Positions 1 through 4,891 of a stretch of DNA of 5,107 nucleotides are shown here, one piece after another (positions within the stretch are counted from its first letter, which is position 1; every line of letters begins with the position of its first letter). Source of the DNA: Fidelibacterota bacterium. GTDB lineage: Bacteria; Pseudomonadota; Alphaproteobacteria; Rhodospirillales; Rhodospirillaceae. The position numbers were made by a program, and so were the translations under genes. The stretch spans positions 1-5,107 of the forward strand of contig CANJEU010000187.1 of the NCBI GenBank assembly GCA_947473445.1, written 5' to 3'. The notes under the pieces were generated by a model. The model was given only the letters and a program-made list of their open reading frames with translations, searched no databases and had not been told where the DNA came from.

Positions 1-521
1 CCGCAGCTGCTGGCGGCCCGCCCTCGATGCTGAATTTCGATCCGGCCACGCTCACCAAATCTGAAATCGACACCCTGCAGCGCCTCTCCGAGCGCCGCGA
101 ACAGATCGAACGCCGCTCCCGCGATGCCGAAGCCAAGGAAAGCCTGCTCAAGGCCGCCGAAGCGCGCATCGACGGCAAAATCGCCCAGCTCCAGGATCTG
201 GAAAAGAACATCCAGGGCCTGCTCAAGCAGTACGACGCGAAGAAACAGGAAGAGATCGATCAGCTCGTGCGCGTTTACAGTGTCATGAAGCCCAAAGACG
301 CCGCCCGCATCTTCGATACCCTCGAAATGCCCATCCTCGTCGGCGTCATGCAGAAGATGAAAGACGCCAAGGTCGCGCCCATCCTCGCGGCCATGGACTC
401 CCGCCGCGCCGTGGCGCTCACCGAAGAACTCACCTCGCGCAAACAACTCAGCGCCACCGACCCCGCGCCCGCCGCGCCAACCCCGGCCGCCCGCGCCCCC
501 GCCGCCCCGCGCGCGCAATAG
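1..521 (+). CDS. MotE-like flagellar/motility coiled-coil protein, C-terminal part (5' end outside window)
   Basis: The frame is open from the first full codon at position 3 (residues AAAGGPPS precede the ATG at 27), so that ATG is probably internal and the true start lies upstream. Seen: a long charged, Ala/Glu/Lys/Arg-rich coiled coil over about residues 10-75 counted from the ATG, then a compact helical segment from about 78 to 142 (VYSVMKPKDAARIFDTLEM... VAPILAAMDSRRAVALTEEL), then an Ala/Pro-rich tail. A coiled coil followed by an MgtE-N/FliG-like helical segment with a 'KPKDAARIFD' type motif is the pattern of the MotE family, exported proteins encoded among alphaproteobacterial flagellar genes; in Sinorhizobium MotE acts as a periplasmic chaperone of MotC. 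An upstream signal peptide or membrane anchor is expected but not visible. No cysteine occurs in the visible part. Similarity to MgtE-N means it could also be annotated as a magnesium-transporter-domain protein, but no channel domain follows. Family call fairly sure; the exact role is inferred. Confidence 0.8.
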   Translation, partial: AAAGGPPSMLNFDPATLTKSEIDTLQRLSERREQIERRSRDAEAKESLLKAAEARIDGKIAQLQDLEKNIQGLLKQYDAKKQEEIDQLVRVYSVMKPKDAARIFDTLEMPILVGVMQKMKDAKVAPILAAMDSRRAVALTEELTSRKQLSATDPAPAAPTPAARAPAAPRAQ

Positions 522-529
522 CGCTATTG
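516..529. repeat. Perfect 14-bp palindrome over the motE-like stop codon
   Basis: CAATAGCGCTATTG equals its own reverse complement and contains the TAG stop at 519-521. It could fold as a short hairpin at the mRNA 3' end or bind a dimeric protein; neither is shown. Confidence 0.5.
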
Positions 530-531
530 GT

Positions 532-548
532 CTCTCCCGACGGGAGAG
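532..548. terminator. Hairpin just after the motE-like gene, possible terminator
   Basis: CTCTCCC (532-538), loop GAC, GGGAGAG (542-548): a perfect 7-bp stem starting 11 bases after the stop. A short T run (TCTTTTCG, about 561-568) follows only after a 12-base gap, so it is not a canonical intrinsic terminator. A second hairpin lies at 571-586. Confidence 0.4.
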
Positions 549-570
549 GAAGGGACGGGGTCTTTTCGTT

Positions 571-586
571 TGCCGCTACGGCGGCA
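571..586. other. Hairpin TGCCGC-TACG-GCGGCA with a UNCG-type tetraloop
   Basis: A perfect 6-bp stem (571-576 with 581-586) closed by C(UACG)G, a member of the unusually stable UNCG tetraloop class. It lies 23 bases beyond the previous hairpin, so on the + strand the 3' end after the motE-like gene would carry two stacked stems. It may stop exonucleases or contribute to termination; that is inference. Confidence 0.45.
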
Positions 587-610
587 TCTCCATTTCCAAT
601 TGATAGTTAT

Positions 611-690
611 TTGGCCACCCTGGGCGGCTTGCCGCGCCGAAGCTCCAAAGGAGCGAAGGAGGGAGCCCAGGGTCCAGAGCCACGCACGCC
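611..690 (+). repeat. Dispersed hairpin repeat, copy A (long form)
   Basis: Outer arms ACCCTGGGC (617-625) and GCCCAGGGT (665-673) pair perfectly over 9 bp. Between them lie two further perfect small hairpins: GCGGC-TT-GCCGC (624-635, sharing two bases with the outer arm) and GCTCC-AAA-GGAGC (642-654). Flanks TTGGCC before and CCAGAGCCACGCACGCC after match copy D near 4929-4971 almost base for base, so the homology runs beyond the stem. It sits between the motE-like and hemerythrin genes. Confidence 0.8.
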
Positions 691-802
691 GGCGCTCAAC
701 GATCTCTCCCGCCCTCCCGCTTGATCCCAATCAATCCCCCCTCCGGCCTTCCCGCCTAACCTCGCGCGCAGAACGCAGCGCTGAAAGCCCGGAGATCTAA
801 AA

Positions 803-1417
803 ATGCCCGCAAAAACCCTCGCGCTGCTGCGCACCGATCACAAGAATATGGCGCGCGTCCTCGCCGTGCTCGAACATCAGATTCGCGACGCGCAGAGCGA
901 TCGGCCCATCGCCCTGCCGCTCATCAAAATGATCTTCACCTATTTCCGCGAATATCCGCGCAAGGTTCATCATCCCAAGGAAGACCTCATCTACAGCGCG
1001 CTGGCCCTGCGCGCGCCCGCCGATGTCGCCAATTCGGCCTTCCACGCGCTCGCCGATCACCGCGACCTGTTCGACCGCATGGATCCCTTGGACCAGGCCG
1101 TGCGCTTCCTCGACGATGACCCGCCCTCGGCGCTCGAAATCTTCGGTTACCAGGCCCGCCAGTTCATCGAACAGCAGCGCCGCCACATGATGCTCGAGGA
1201 AACCCAGCTTTTCCCCCGCGCGGCCGAACTCCTCACCGAAGCCGACTGGTCCGTCATCGACCGCTACCTGGCCGACGATCACGACCTCGCTTTCGGCCTC
1301 GAACCCTCGGCCCCCTACGAAAAGCTGCGCGGCGCCATCATGGACCTCGACCAGATCCTCGATGCCCTGCCGCCCCCCGATGAGGCTGGCCGGCTGCTGT
1401 TTGGCGAGCCGACGTAA
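803..1417 (+). CDS. Hemerythrin HHE domain-containing protein
   Basis: A 204-residue protein with the hemerythrin cation-binding pattern: His13 in TDHKN, His56/His57 with Glu60-Asp61 in VHHPKEDLIY, His86 in ADHRDLF, His128 with Glu132/Glu133 in RRHMMLEETQLFP, and His160 with Asp161 in DDHDL. Known for the family: such five-His, two-carboxylate four-helix bundles bind a diiron centre and handle O2, NO or iron sensing and storage. No signal peptide or membrane segment, so it should be cytosolic. The start is set by GGAG at 791-794, 8 bases before the ATG, and by Met1 lying about 12 residues before the first ligand as usual. Nothing follows closely on the same strand, so it looks monocistronic. 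The physiological ligand is not deducible. The stop-codon region is duplicated (see the repeat at 1408-1429). Confidence 0.93.
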   Translation: MPAKTLALLRTDHKNMARVLAVLEHQIRDAQSDRPIALPLIKMIFTYFREYPRKVHHPKEDLIYSALALRAPADVANSAFHALADHRDLFDRMDPLDQAVRFLDDDPPSALEIFGYQARQFIEQQRRHMMLEETQLFPRAAELLTEADWSVIDRYLADDHDLAFGLEPSAPYEKLRGAIMDLDQILDALPPPDEAGRLLFGEPT

Positions 1418-1429
1418 GGCCGACGTAAG
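1408..1429 (+). repeat. 11-bp tandem duplication spanning the hemerythrin stop codon
   Basis: GCCGACGTAAG occurs at 1408-1418 and again, directly abutting and identical, at 1419-1429. The first copy contains the TAA stop (1415-1417). The 11-bp unit is not a multiple of three, so the second copy's TAA is in another frame. Confidence 0.75.
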
Positions 1430-1773
1430 ACCGCGCAAGCCTCAGGCGGGCAGGGGCGTCGCCGTTTCGCACGCGCACCGTGGGCGCGGTTTTCACCTCC
1501 GTGTCATACCCGGCGCATGCCGGGTATCCAGGATTGCCGTCACGATCCGCGCCGCGAGTTCCGGCGTTCCAGGAACCTTCCCCGCGATCAGCGCGCAACC
1601 GCGTCCCATGGCACTGAGCGCAATGGACCTACCTGCCGCATGTAATGAAACGGTAAGCGGTAGGCGCGCAAAGCCTCCTCACCGCCCAATGCCGCGGCCA
1701 AAATGCCGTTTGCGATGGACTTGCGGCCAATTAGGCCTAGTGTCCGCGGCACGCTGCCAAGGACCACGCCCGC
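1418..1773. other. 356-base gap without a convincing gene
   Basis: Holds the second half of the stop-codon duplication, hairpin copy B (1501-1531) and otherwise unexplained sequence. On the minus strand two overlapping frames read like coding sequence: one running down to the TGA at 1588-1590 (containing GRKSIANGILAAALGG and AYRLPFHYMRQVG) and one from the ATG at 1609-1607 to the TGA at 1495-1493 (38 residues, containing CALIAGKVPGTPELAARIV, but its end reads through the hairpin repeat). Neither has a clear ribosome binding site or a family I recognise. A decayed gene is possible. The last 15 bases carry the ribosome binding site of the next gene. Confidence 0.4.
1501..1532 (+). repeat. Dispersed hairpin repeat, copy B
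   Basis: ATACCCGGC (1506-1514), loop GCAT, GCCGGGTAT (1519-1527): a perfect 9-bp stem flanked by GTGTC and CCAGG. Flanks, stem length and the GCAT loop match copy C (3504-3537), while the stem differs at three positions with both arms changed together. Confidence 0.8.
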
Positions 1774-2007
1774 ATGAAATTTCTGATCGCACGCACGTCG
1801 AATATGAGTGACGGCGAGAACGAGCCCCCCGCGCCCGGCGCCACACGCACCGAAGACGGTAAAGCTTGGCAAATCGAGTTCGCGACCCTCGAGGACTTGT
1901 GCGCCATGATCACCACCCTCGACGAACCCCTCATTCTCAGCCGCCGCAACGGGCCAAACTCTCTCGTCGCCATCGAGATTTACGACGATATGCGCGAGGA
2001 GTTCTAA
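1774..2007 (+). CDS. Small acidic conserved-looking protein of unknown function
   Basis: 77 residues; family not recognised. Start chosen for AAGGA at 1759-1763, 10 bases before the ATG. Residues 1-30 are polar with a Pro/Gly/Glu-rich stretch (ENEPPAPGATRTEDG). Residues 31-77 look folded: WQIEFATLEDLCAMITTLD, a strand plus helix, then EPLILSRRN and LVAIEIYDDMREEF, two likely strands and an acidic C-terminus. No signal peptide, membrane segment or catalytic motif is seen; one cysteine. Third-position GC is like the neighbours, which supports a real gene. It stands alone between two gaps, 97 bases before the next gene. An in-frame 18-bp duplication repeats its last residues and stop codon just downstream. 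I give no function. Confidence 0.65.
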   Translation: MKFLIARTSNMSDGENEPPAPGATRTEDGKAWQIEFATLEDLCAMITTLDEPLILSRRNGPNSLVAIEIYDDMREEF

Positions 2008-2026
2008 AAGCGCGAGGAATTCTAAA
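1992..2026 (+). repeat. 18-bp-period tandem duplication of the C-terminus and stop of the 1774 gene
   Basis: GCGCGAGGAGTTCTAAA (1992-2008) recurs as GCGCGAGGAATTCTAAA (2010-2026), with one mismatch in 17. The period of 18 keeps the frame, so both copies spell Arg-Glu-Glu-Phe-stop. The first TAA (2005-2007) ends the gene; loss of that stop would add only KREEF before the next TAA (2023-2025). Confidence 0.8.
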
Positions 2027-2033
2027 CCGAAAC

Positions 2034-2054
2034 GGACGTGCGTCGTTCACGTCC
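2034..2054. terminator. Possible terminator hairpin after the 1774 gene
   Basis: GGACGTG (2034-2040), 7-base loop CGTCGTT, CACGTCC (2048-2054), followed by TTCTCGTGTT, a weak T-rich stretch. It is placed just beyond the duplicated stop and before the next gene's ribosome binding site. The mixed tail makes efficient intrinsic termination uncertain. Confidence 0.4.
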
Positions 2055-2104
2055 TTCTCGTGTTAAGCATGCGCCGCCCCTGAACCGGCAGAAGGAAACA
2101 CGCG

Positions 2105-2269
2105 ATGGCTCGCAAACCGCCCAACTACAACCAGGAGCGTGCCGACCGCGACCGGCGCGGGCGCACCAAGAAGGCCGAGAAGCTCCAGGCGCGTCAGGAC
2201 AAAAGCCTGCAACGCAAGGCCGAGCAGGATGCCGCCGCATCGCCTTCGAAAACGCCCGAGCAGGTGTGA
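2105..2269 (+). CDS. 54-residue basic alpha-helical protein, alphaproteobacterial small-protein type
   Basis: The ATG at 2105 opens 54 codons to the TGA at 2267-2269. AAGGA at 2092-2096, 8 bases upstream, is the best-placed ribosome binding site in this part of the window and fixes the start. The protein begins MARKPPNYNQERADRDRRGR, continues as a Lys/Arg/Glu/Gln-rich helix (KKAEKLQARQDKSLQRKAEQ) and ends in a short Ser/Pro tail. Very short proteins opening with M-A-R-x-P-x-Y-N-Q-E-R followed by a charged helix are, from memory, widespread in Alphaproteobacteria and carry no assigned function. There is no cysteine, membrane segment or signal peptide. The high basic charge would allow RNA or ribosome binding, but that is guesswork. 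mreB starts 168 bases downstream; a shared transcript is possible but not shown. Confidence 0.8.
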   Translation: MARKPPNYNQERADRDRRGRTKKAEKLQARQDKSLQRKAEQDAAASPSKTPEQV

Positions 2270-2437
2270 TCGAGATTTCAACCTGCGCCGCGACGCGCCG
2301 AAGGTTGCGGCGCTTAAAAAGTTCAACTTCGCCCGCGAACTCTACGCTGGACTGTTTGCGCGAGGGGCTCTAGACCGCGCGCCAGCACCAACACGCCGCC
2401 GTCCCGCGGCCGATGTAACCCGAGAGAATGACGCTCT
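2270..2437. promoter_or_regulatory. mreB upstream region with alternative hairpin arms and a direct repeat
   Basis: No gene seen. GCGCCGC (2285-2291) pairs with GCGGCGC (2307-2313), followed by TTAAAAAG; AACCT (2280-2284) pairs with AGGTT (2302-2306). The arms interleave with no spacer, so the two stems exclude one another rather than forming an easy pseudoknot. TTCAAC...CGCGA occurs at 2277-2293 and 2322-2338 (13 of 17 bases alike, 45 bases apart). The rest up to the mreB start shows no clear -35/-10 pair that I would defend. Confidence 0.3.
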
Positions 2438-3478
2438 ATGTTCTGGAATATTCGCGCGTGGTTCTCCTCCGACATGGCCATCGATCTCGGCACCGCCAAC
2501 ACGCTGGTCTATGTCAAAGGCCGCGGCGTCGTGCTGAACGAACCCTCGGTCGTTGCCATCATCGACGAAAAGGGCCGCAAGCGCGTCGCCGCCGTCGGTG
2601 ACGAGGCCAAGCAGATGCTGGGCCGCACCCCCGGTAATATTCAGGCCATCAAGCCTTTGCGCGACGGCGTCATCGCCGACTTTGAAGTCGCCGAAGAAAT
2701 GATCAAGCACTTCATCCGCAAGGTCCATAACCGGCGCAGCTGGGCCAAACCGCTCATCATCGTCTGTGTGCCCTCGGGCGCGACGCCGGTCGAGCGGCGC
2801 GCGATTCAAGAGGCGGCCGAAGCCGCCGGCGCGCGCAAGGTTTATCTCATCGAAGAACCCATGGCCGCGGCCATCGGCGCGGGGCTGCCCGTCACCGAAC
2901 CCACCGGCAGCATGGTGGTCGATATCGGCGGCGGCACAACCGAGGTCGCCGTTGTCTCCCTCGGCGGCATTGTTTTTGCCCGCTCCGTGCGCGTCGGCGG
3001 CAATATGATGGACGAAGCCATCATCAATTATATCCGCCGCCATCATAATCTGCTCGTCGGCGAAAGTTCGGCCGAACGCATCAAGATCAAAATCGGCTGC
3101 GCCTGTCCGCCCGAAGAGGGCGAAGGCGAAACCATGTCGGTGCGCGGGCGCGATCTCATGAACGGCGTGCCCAAGGAAATCGTCATCAGTCAGCGCCAGA
3201 TCGCCGAGGCCCTCGCCGATCCCATCTCCTCCATCATCGAAGCCGTCAAGGCCACGCTCGAAAATACCGCGCCCGAACTCGCCGCCGATATCGTCGATCG
3301 CGGCATCGTCCTCACCGGCGGCGGCGCCCTGCTCAACAACCTCGATTTCGTGCTCCGCCACGCAACGGGCCTGCCGGTCATCGTCGCCGACGATCCGCTC
3401 TCCTGCGTCGTCCTCGGCACCGGCCACGCCCTCGACAACCTCGGCAAACTCCGCGGCGTCCTCACGACGATGTACTAG
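2438..3478 (+). CDS. mreB: Rod shape-determining protein MreB (bacterial actin)
   Basis: 346 residues, the normal length. Actin-fold ATPase sites in order: phosphate-1 loop DLGTANTLVY (residues 16-25), EEPMAAAIGAG with the catalytic Glu140, phosphate-2 VVDIGGGTTEVAVVS (160-174, Asp162 and Thr167), and the adenosine-site GIVLTGGGALLNN (from 289). Positions agree with Caulobacter MreB as I remember it. MreB polymerises with ATP along the inner membrane and guides lateral peptidoglycan synthesis by the rod complex. The hydrophobic N-terminus MFWNIRAWF before SSDMAIDLG is the expected membrane-binding end, so ATG 2438 is preferred over Met13 (2474); the ribosome binding site (GAGAG, 2422-2426) is weak. 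Odd: mreC, mreD, mrdA and mrdB do not follow; a hairpin repeat and convergent rsmJ do. It may be the sole MreB with a split cluster, or a paralogue. Confidence 0.97.
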   Translation: MFWNIRAWFSSDMAIDLGTANTLVYVKGRGVVLNEPSVVAIIDEKGRKRVAAVGDEAKQMLGRTPGNIQAIKPLRDGVIADFEVAEEMIKHFIRKVHNRRSWAKPLIIVCVPSGATPVERRAIQEAAEAAGARKVYLIEEPMAAAIGAGLPVTEPTGSMVVDIGGGTTEVAVVSLGGIVFARSVRVGGNMMDEAIINYIRRHHNLLVGESSAERIKIKIGCACPPEEGEGETMSVRGRDLMNGVPKEIVISQRQIAEALADPISSIIEAVKATLENTAPELAADIVDRGIVLTGGGALLNNLDFVLRHATGLPVIVADDPLSCVVLGTGHALDNLGKLRGVLTTMY

Positions 3479-3503
3479 CGCGCCCGAGCCGAAAAACATT
3501 CAG

Positions 3504-3537
3504 GTGTCATCCTGGGCGCATGCCCAGGATCCAGAGC
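3504..3537 (+). repeat. Dispersed hairpin repeat, copy C, in the mreB/rsmJ convergent junction
   Basis: ATCCTGGGC (3509-3517), loop GCAT, GCCCAGGAT (3522-3530): a perfect 9-bp stem flanked by GTGTC and CCAGAGC. It lies 25 bases after the mreB stop and 108 bases past the rsmJ stop on the opposite strand, so transcripts from both sides would read it. No T run follows on either strand, so it is a REP-like structure rather than a textbook terminator. From there to the rsmJ stop (3538-3645) I see only minor dyads (GCCAAGA at 3555-3561 against TCTTGGC at 3604-3610). Confidence 0.8.
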
Positions 3538-3645
3538 GACGAAACGCCGTACGCTGCCAAGAACAAGATGCTTGCCGCATAACGCTAGCTTAGCAACGCG
3601 GGCTCTTGGCTCGCCCCGCACGCCGGCGGAATCCACCGCCCGCCC

Positions 3646-4272
3646 TCAGCTCTCCCCATGCCGCATGAACACATCATAGCGCGTCGTCCGCCCGATGATC
3701 TGATGGCTGGGCCTCCCCAACCCCTCAAGCGGCGCGGCATGCACGGGCCACTTCAAAACAACGCGTTTGCGCGCCGTCCTCAAAGCGATCTGCATCAATT
3801 CCAACGCGTCGGCATCCGCGCCCACCAGCGCGCGCAGCAGCCGCATCTCCTTTTTCACCAGCGACGATTTTTTGCGCGCCGGATGCATCGGGTCCACCAG
3901 CACCACGTCGGCTGTCAAATCACGCAGCAGATCCTTTGCATCGCCATGCAAAAGCGTCATCCGCGCGGCCACATCGGCCGTGGGCGATCCTGCCGCGCGC
4001 GCCGCGGCTAGGCCCGCTTCCAACAATTTATGAACCTCGGCCGACCGCTCGAGCAACGTGACATGTCCGCCTAACGAGGCCAGCAGAAACGCATCCCGGC
4101 CCAGCCCCGCCGTCGCGTCGATGACTGTGGGAGTCTGTCCCTTGGTGAATCCCGCGGCCTTGGGCAGCGCCTGACCACGCCCGCCGCCGGCGCGGCTCCG
4201 GTGACCCACCGCGCCGCCGACAAAATCGATCACCAGCCCGGCGCTGTCGCCCCCCGTAAGCGCCTCGTTCAT
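3646..4272 (-). CDS. rsmJ: 16S rRNA (guanine(1516)-N(2))-methyltransferase RsmJ, short N-terminus
   Basis: 208 residues. Seen: VIDFVGGAVGHR (14-25) and GGGRGQALPKAAG (29-41), the SAM-binding motif VIDATAGLGRDAFLLASLGG (50-69), the acidic ribose-binding Glu75 in LLERS, and the target-site motif VDPMHPARKKSSLVKKEMRL (125-144) with RALVGAD after it, ending GRTTRYDVF. These match E. coli RsmJ block for block; that enzyme uses SAM to methylate N2 of G1516 in 16S rRNA. E. coli RsmJ, about 250 residues, has roughly 55 residues before the VDFVGG block; here there are only 14. The upstream frame stays open to a TAA at 4392-4390 but offers no ATG, GTG or TTG and looks unlike RsmJ, so the short form seems genuine. 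It is convergent with mreB and divergent from the 4649 gene. The GAG about 7-9 bases before the ATG is a weak ribosome binding site. Confidence 0.93.
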   Translation of the reverse strand: MNEALTGGDSAGLVIDFVGGAVGHRSRAGGGRGQALPKAAGFTKGQTPTVIDATAGLGRDAFLLASLGGHVTLLERSAEVHKLLEAGLAAARAAGSPTADVAARMTLLHGDAKDLLRDLTADVVLVDPMHPARKKSSLVKKEMRLLRALVGADADALELMQIALRTARKRVVLKWPVHAAPLEGLGRPSHQIIGRTTRYDVFMRHGES

Positions 4273-4293
4273 CGCGCGTCTCGCACGCGTATA

Positions 4294-4313
4294 CGGACGG
4301 ACATGTCTGTTCG
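4294..4313. promoter_or_regulatory. 20-bp imperfect dyad centred on GACATGTC, possible operator
   Basis: CGGACGGACATGTCTGTTCG: the 8-bp core GACATGTC (4300-4307) is a perfect palindrome and 16 of 20 positions are symmetric. It lies 22 bases upstream of the rsmJ start, a position where a dimeric regulator could act. No regulator family is assigned. Confidence 0.3.
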
Positions 4314-4574
4314 GCGCATCGGGATCAACCCATTTCCTGTGTGTAGGATGCGGCGTAATGCAATCGCGAGAATCCGCCCCTGGCTTGATTTACCTGCTCG
4401 CGCTGCCCTGGCAAGTGCGAAAGCGAACGCCGCGGTAAAGCCGCGCGGCCCGGCGCGCCTTATCGATGTTTGTCCAGGCCTCCGGCGATCGGGCGGCCCG
4501 CGACGAAGGGGGCAGCGCCCTGCCACGAAAACGCCGCACGCATCAGGGGAACTTTGCAGGTCGGGTGGGCATTT

Positions 4575-4590
4575 CCTTTCGTGTGAAAGG
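4575..4590. other. Leader hairpin before the 16-bp tandem repeat
   Basis: CCTTTC-GTGT-GAAAGG, a perfect 6-bp stem with a 4-base loop, ends 9 bases before the repeat array and 58 bases before the ATG of the 4649 gene. It would be part of that gene's 5' leader if transcription starts upstream. Confidence 0.4.
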
Positions 4591-4599
4591 CCCCTGAGT

Positions 4600-4658
4600 G
4601 ATGACCGAAGTGAGCGATGACCGAAGTGAGCGATGACCGAGGTGAGTGATGACCCAGG
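4600..4658 (+). repeat. 16-bp tandem repeat (about 3.7 copies) forming the translation start region
   Basis: Units: GATGACCGAAGTGAGC at 4600-4615 and 4616-4631 (identical), GATGACCGAGGTGAGT at 4632-4647 (two changes), partial GATGACCCAGG at 4648-4658. Each unit carries an ATG (4601, 4617, 4633, 4649) and a purine-rich GAAGTGAG or GAGGTGAG just before the next ATG. Because 16 is not divisible by three, successive ATGs are in different frames. The ORF from 4601 (11 codons) stops at TGA 4634-4636, overlapping ATG 4633; the ORF from 4617 (10 codons) stops at TGA 4647-4649, overlapping ATG 4649. Confidence 0.85.
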
Positions 4659-4891
4659 AAACCACGCCCAGCCCCGAGTCTGTTCCGCGCCCCGAATTCC
4701 TGGTCCGCGCGCAGGCCTGCGTCCGCGCCGCCAGTGCCGCGCCCACCGAATCTTTGAAAAGCGGCTGGCTTGAAGTCGCCGAAGGCTGGCTGCATCTCGC
4801 GCTTCCCCAGAAGACCGCCGCGCAAAAGGATTTCCAAACCGCGCTCGACGCCCAACACACCGGCCAGAGAAACTCTGAATCCGTCAACTAA
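4649..4891 (+). CDS. Small helical protein of unknown function
   Basis: 80 residues from ATG 4649 to TAA 4889-4891; a GTG directly before it (4646) would add one residue. The upstream AGGTGA (4640-4645) is only 3 bases from the ATG, which is tight; with overlapping TGA codons, reinitiation after a very short ORF is a plausible way to start. Residues 1-14 are Thr/Pro-rich and polar. From about 15 to 56 it reads as two amphipathic helices (EFLVRAQACVRAASAAP, then ESLKSGWLEVAEGWLHLALP), followed by a polar tail. The pattern RA..C...A..AP.E.LK..WL..AE.WL.LA resembles small uncharacterised proteins of Alphaproteobacteria that I know only loosely. No signal peptide or membrane segment. Codon use is like the neighbours. 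Function unknown. Confidence 0.65.
   Translation: MTQETTPSPESVPRPEFLVRAQACVRAASAAPTESLKSGWLEVAEGWLHLALPQKTAAQKDFQTALDAQHTGQRNSESVN

Larger units (their letters stand above)
4273..4599. other. 327-base divergent intergenic region upstream of rsmJ and the 4649 gene
   Basis: No convincing gene. It must hold the promoters for rsmJ (leftward) and the 4649 gene (rightward), but I see no consensus -35/-10 pair. It contains the dyad at 4294-4313, a possible 26-codon ORF (4358-4438, + strand, reading MQSRESAPGLIYLLALPW..., with AGGA 9 bases upstream) that I cannot support further, a hairpin GGCAG-CGCC-CTGCC (4511-4524), and CCTTTC-GTGT-GAAAGG (4575-4590). Confidence 0.4.

Noticed and set aside
797..1438. 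213-codon minus-strand frame across the hemerythrin gene
   Set aside because: Antisense to a gene with all hemerythrin ligands in place; no ribosome binding site and no recognisable domain.
1598..1723. Weak similarity between the stretches near 1598-1629 and 1693-1723 (both ending in ATGGAC)
   Set aside because: Only about 18 of 32 positions agree with a gap; not enough to call a repeat.
1588..1872. 94-codon minus-strand frame starting inside the 1774 gene
   Set aside because: Its start lies antisense within the 1774 gene and there is no ribosome binding site; only the part in the gap is kept as a possible remnant.
2342..3499. 385-codon open frame on the minus strand across mreB
   Set aside because: It lies antisense to an unmistakable MreB; its Asp/Gly/Ala-rich product is the usual by-product of C-ending codons on the other strand.
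1751..3561. 11-bp direct repeat ACGCTGCCAAG at 1751-1761 and 3551-3561
   Set aside because: An 11-base match in a 5-kb GC-rich window is expected by chance, and the surroundings do not align.
4201..4620. 139-codon + strand frame across the rsmJ 5' end and the leader
   Set aside because: It overlaps rsmJ in antisense, has an Arg/Pro-rich composition without any motif, and its codon use does not resemble the neighbours.
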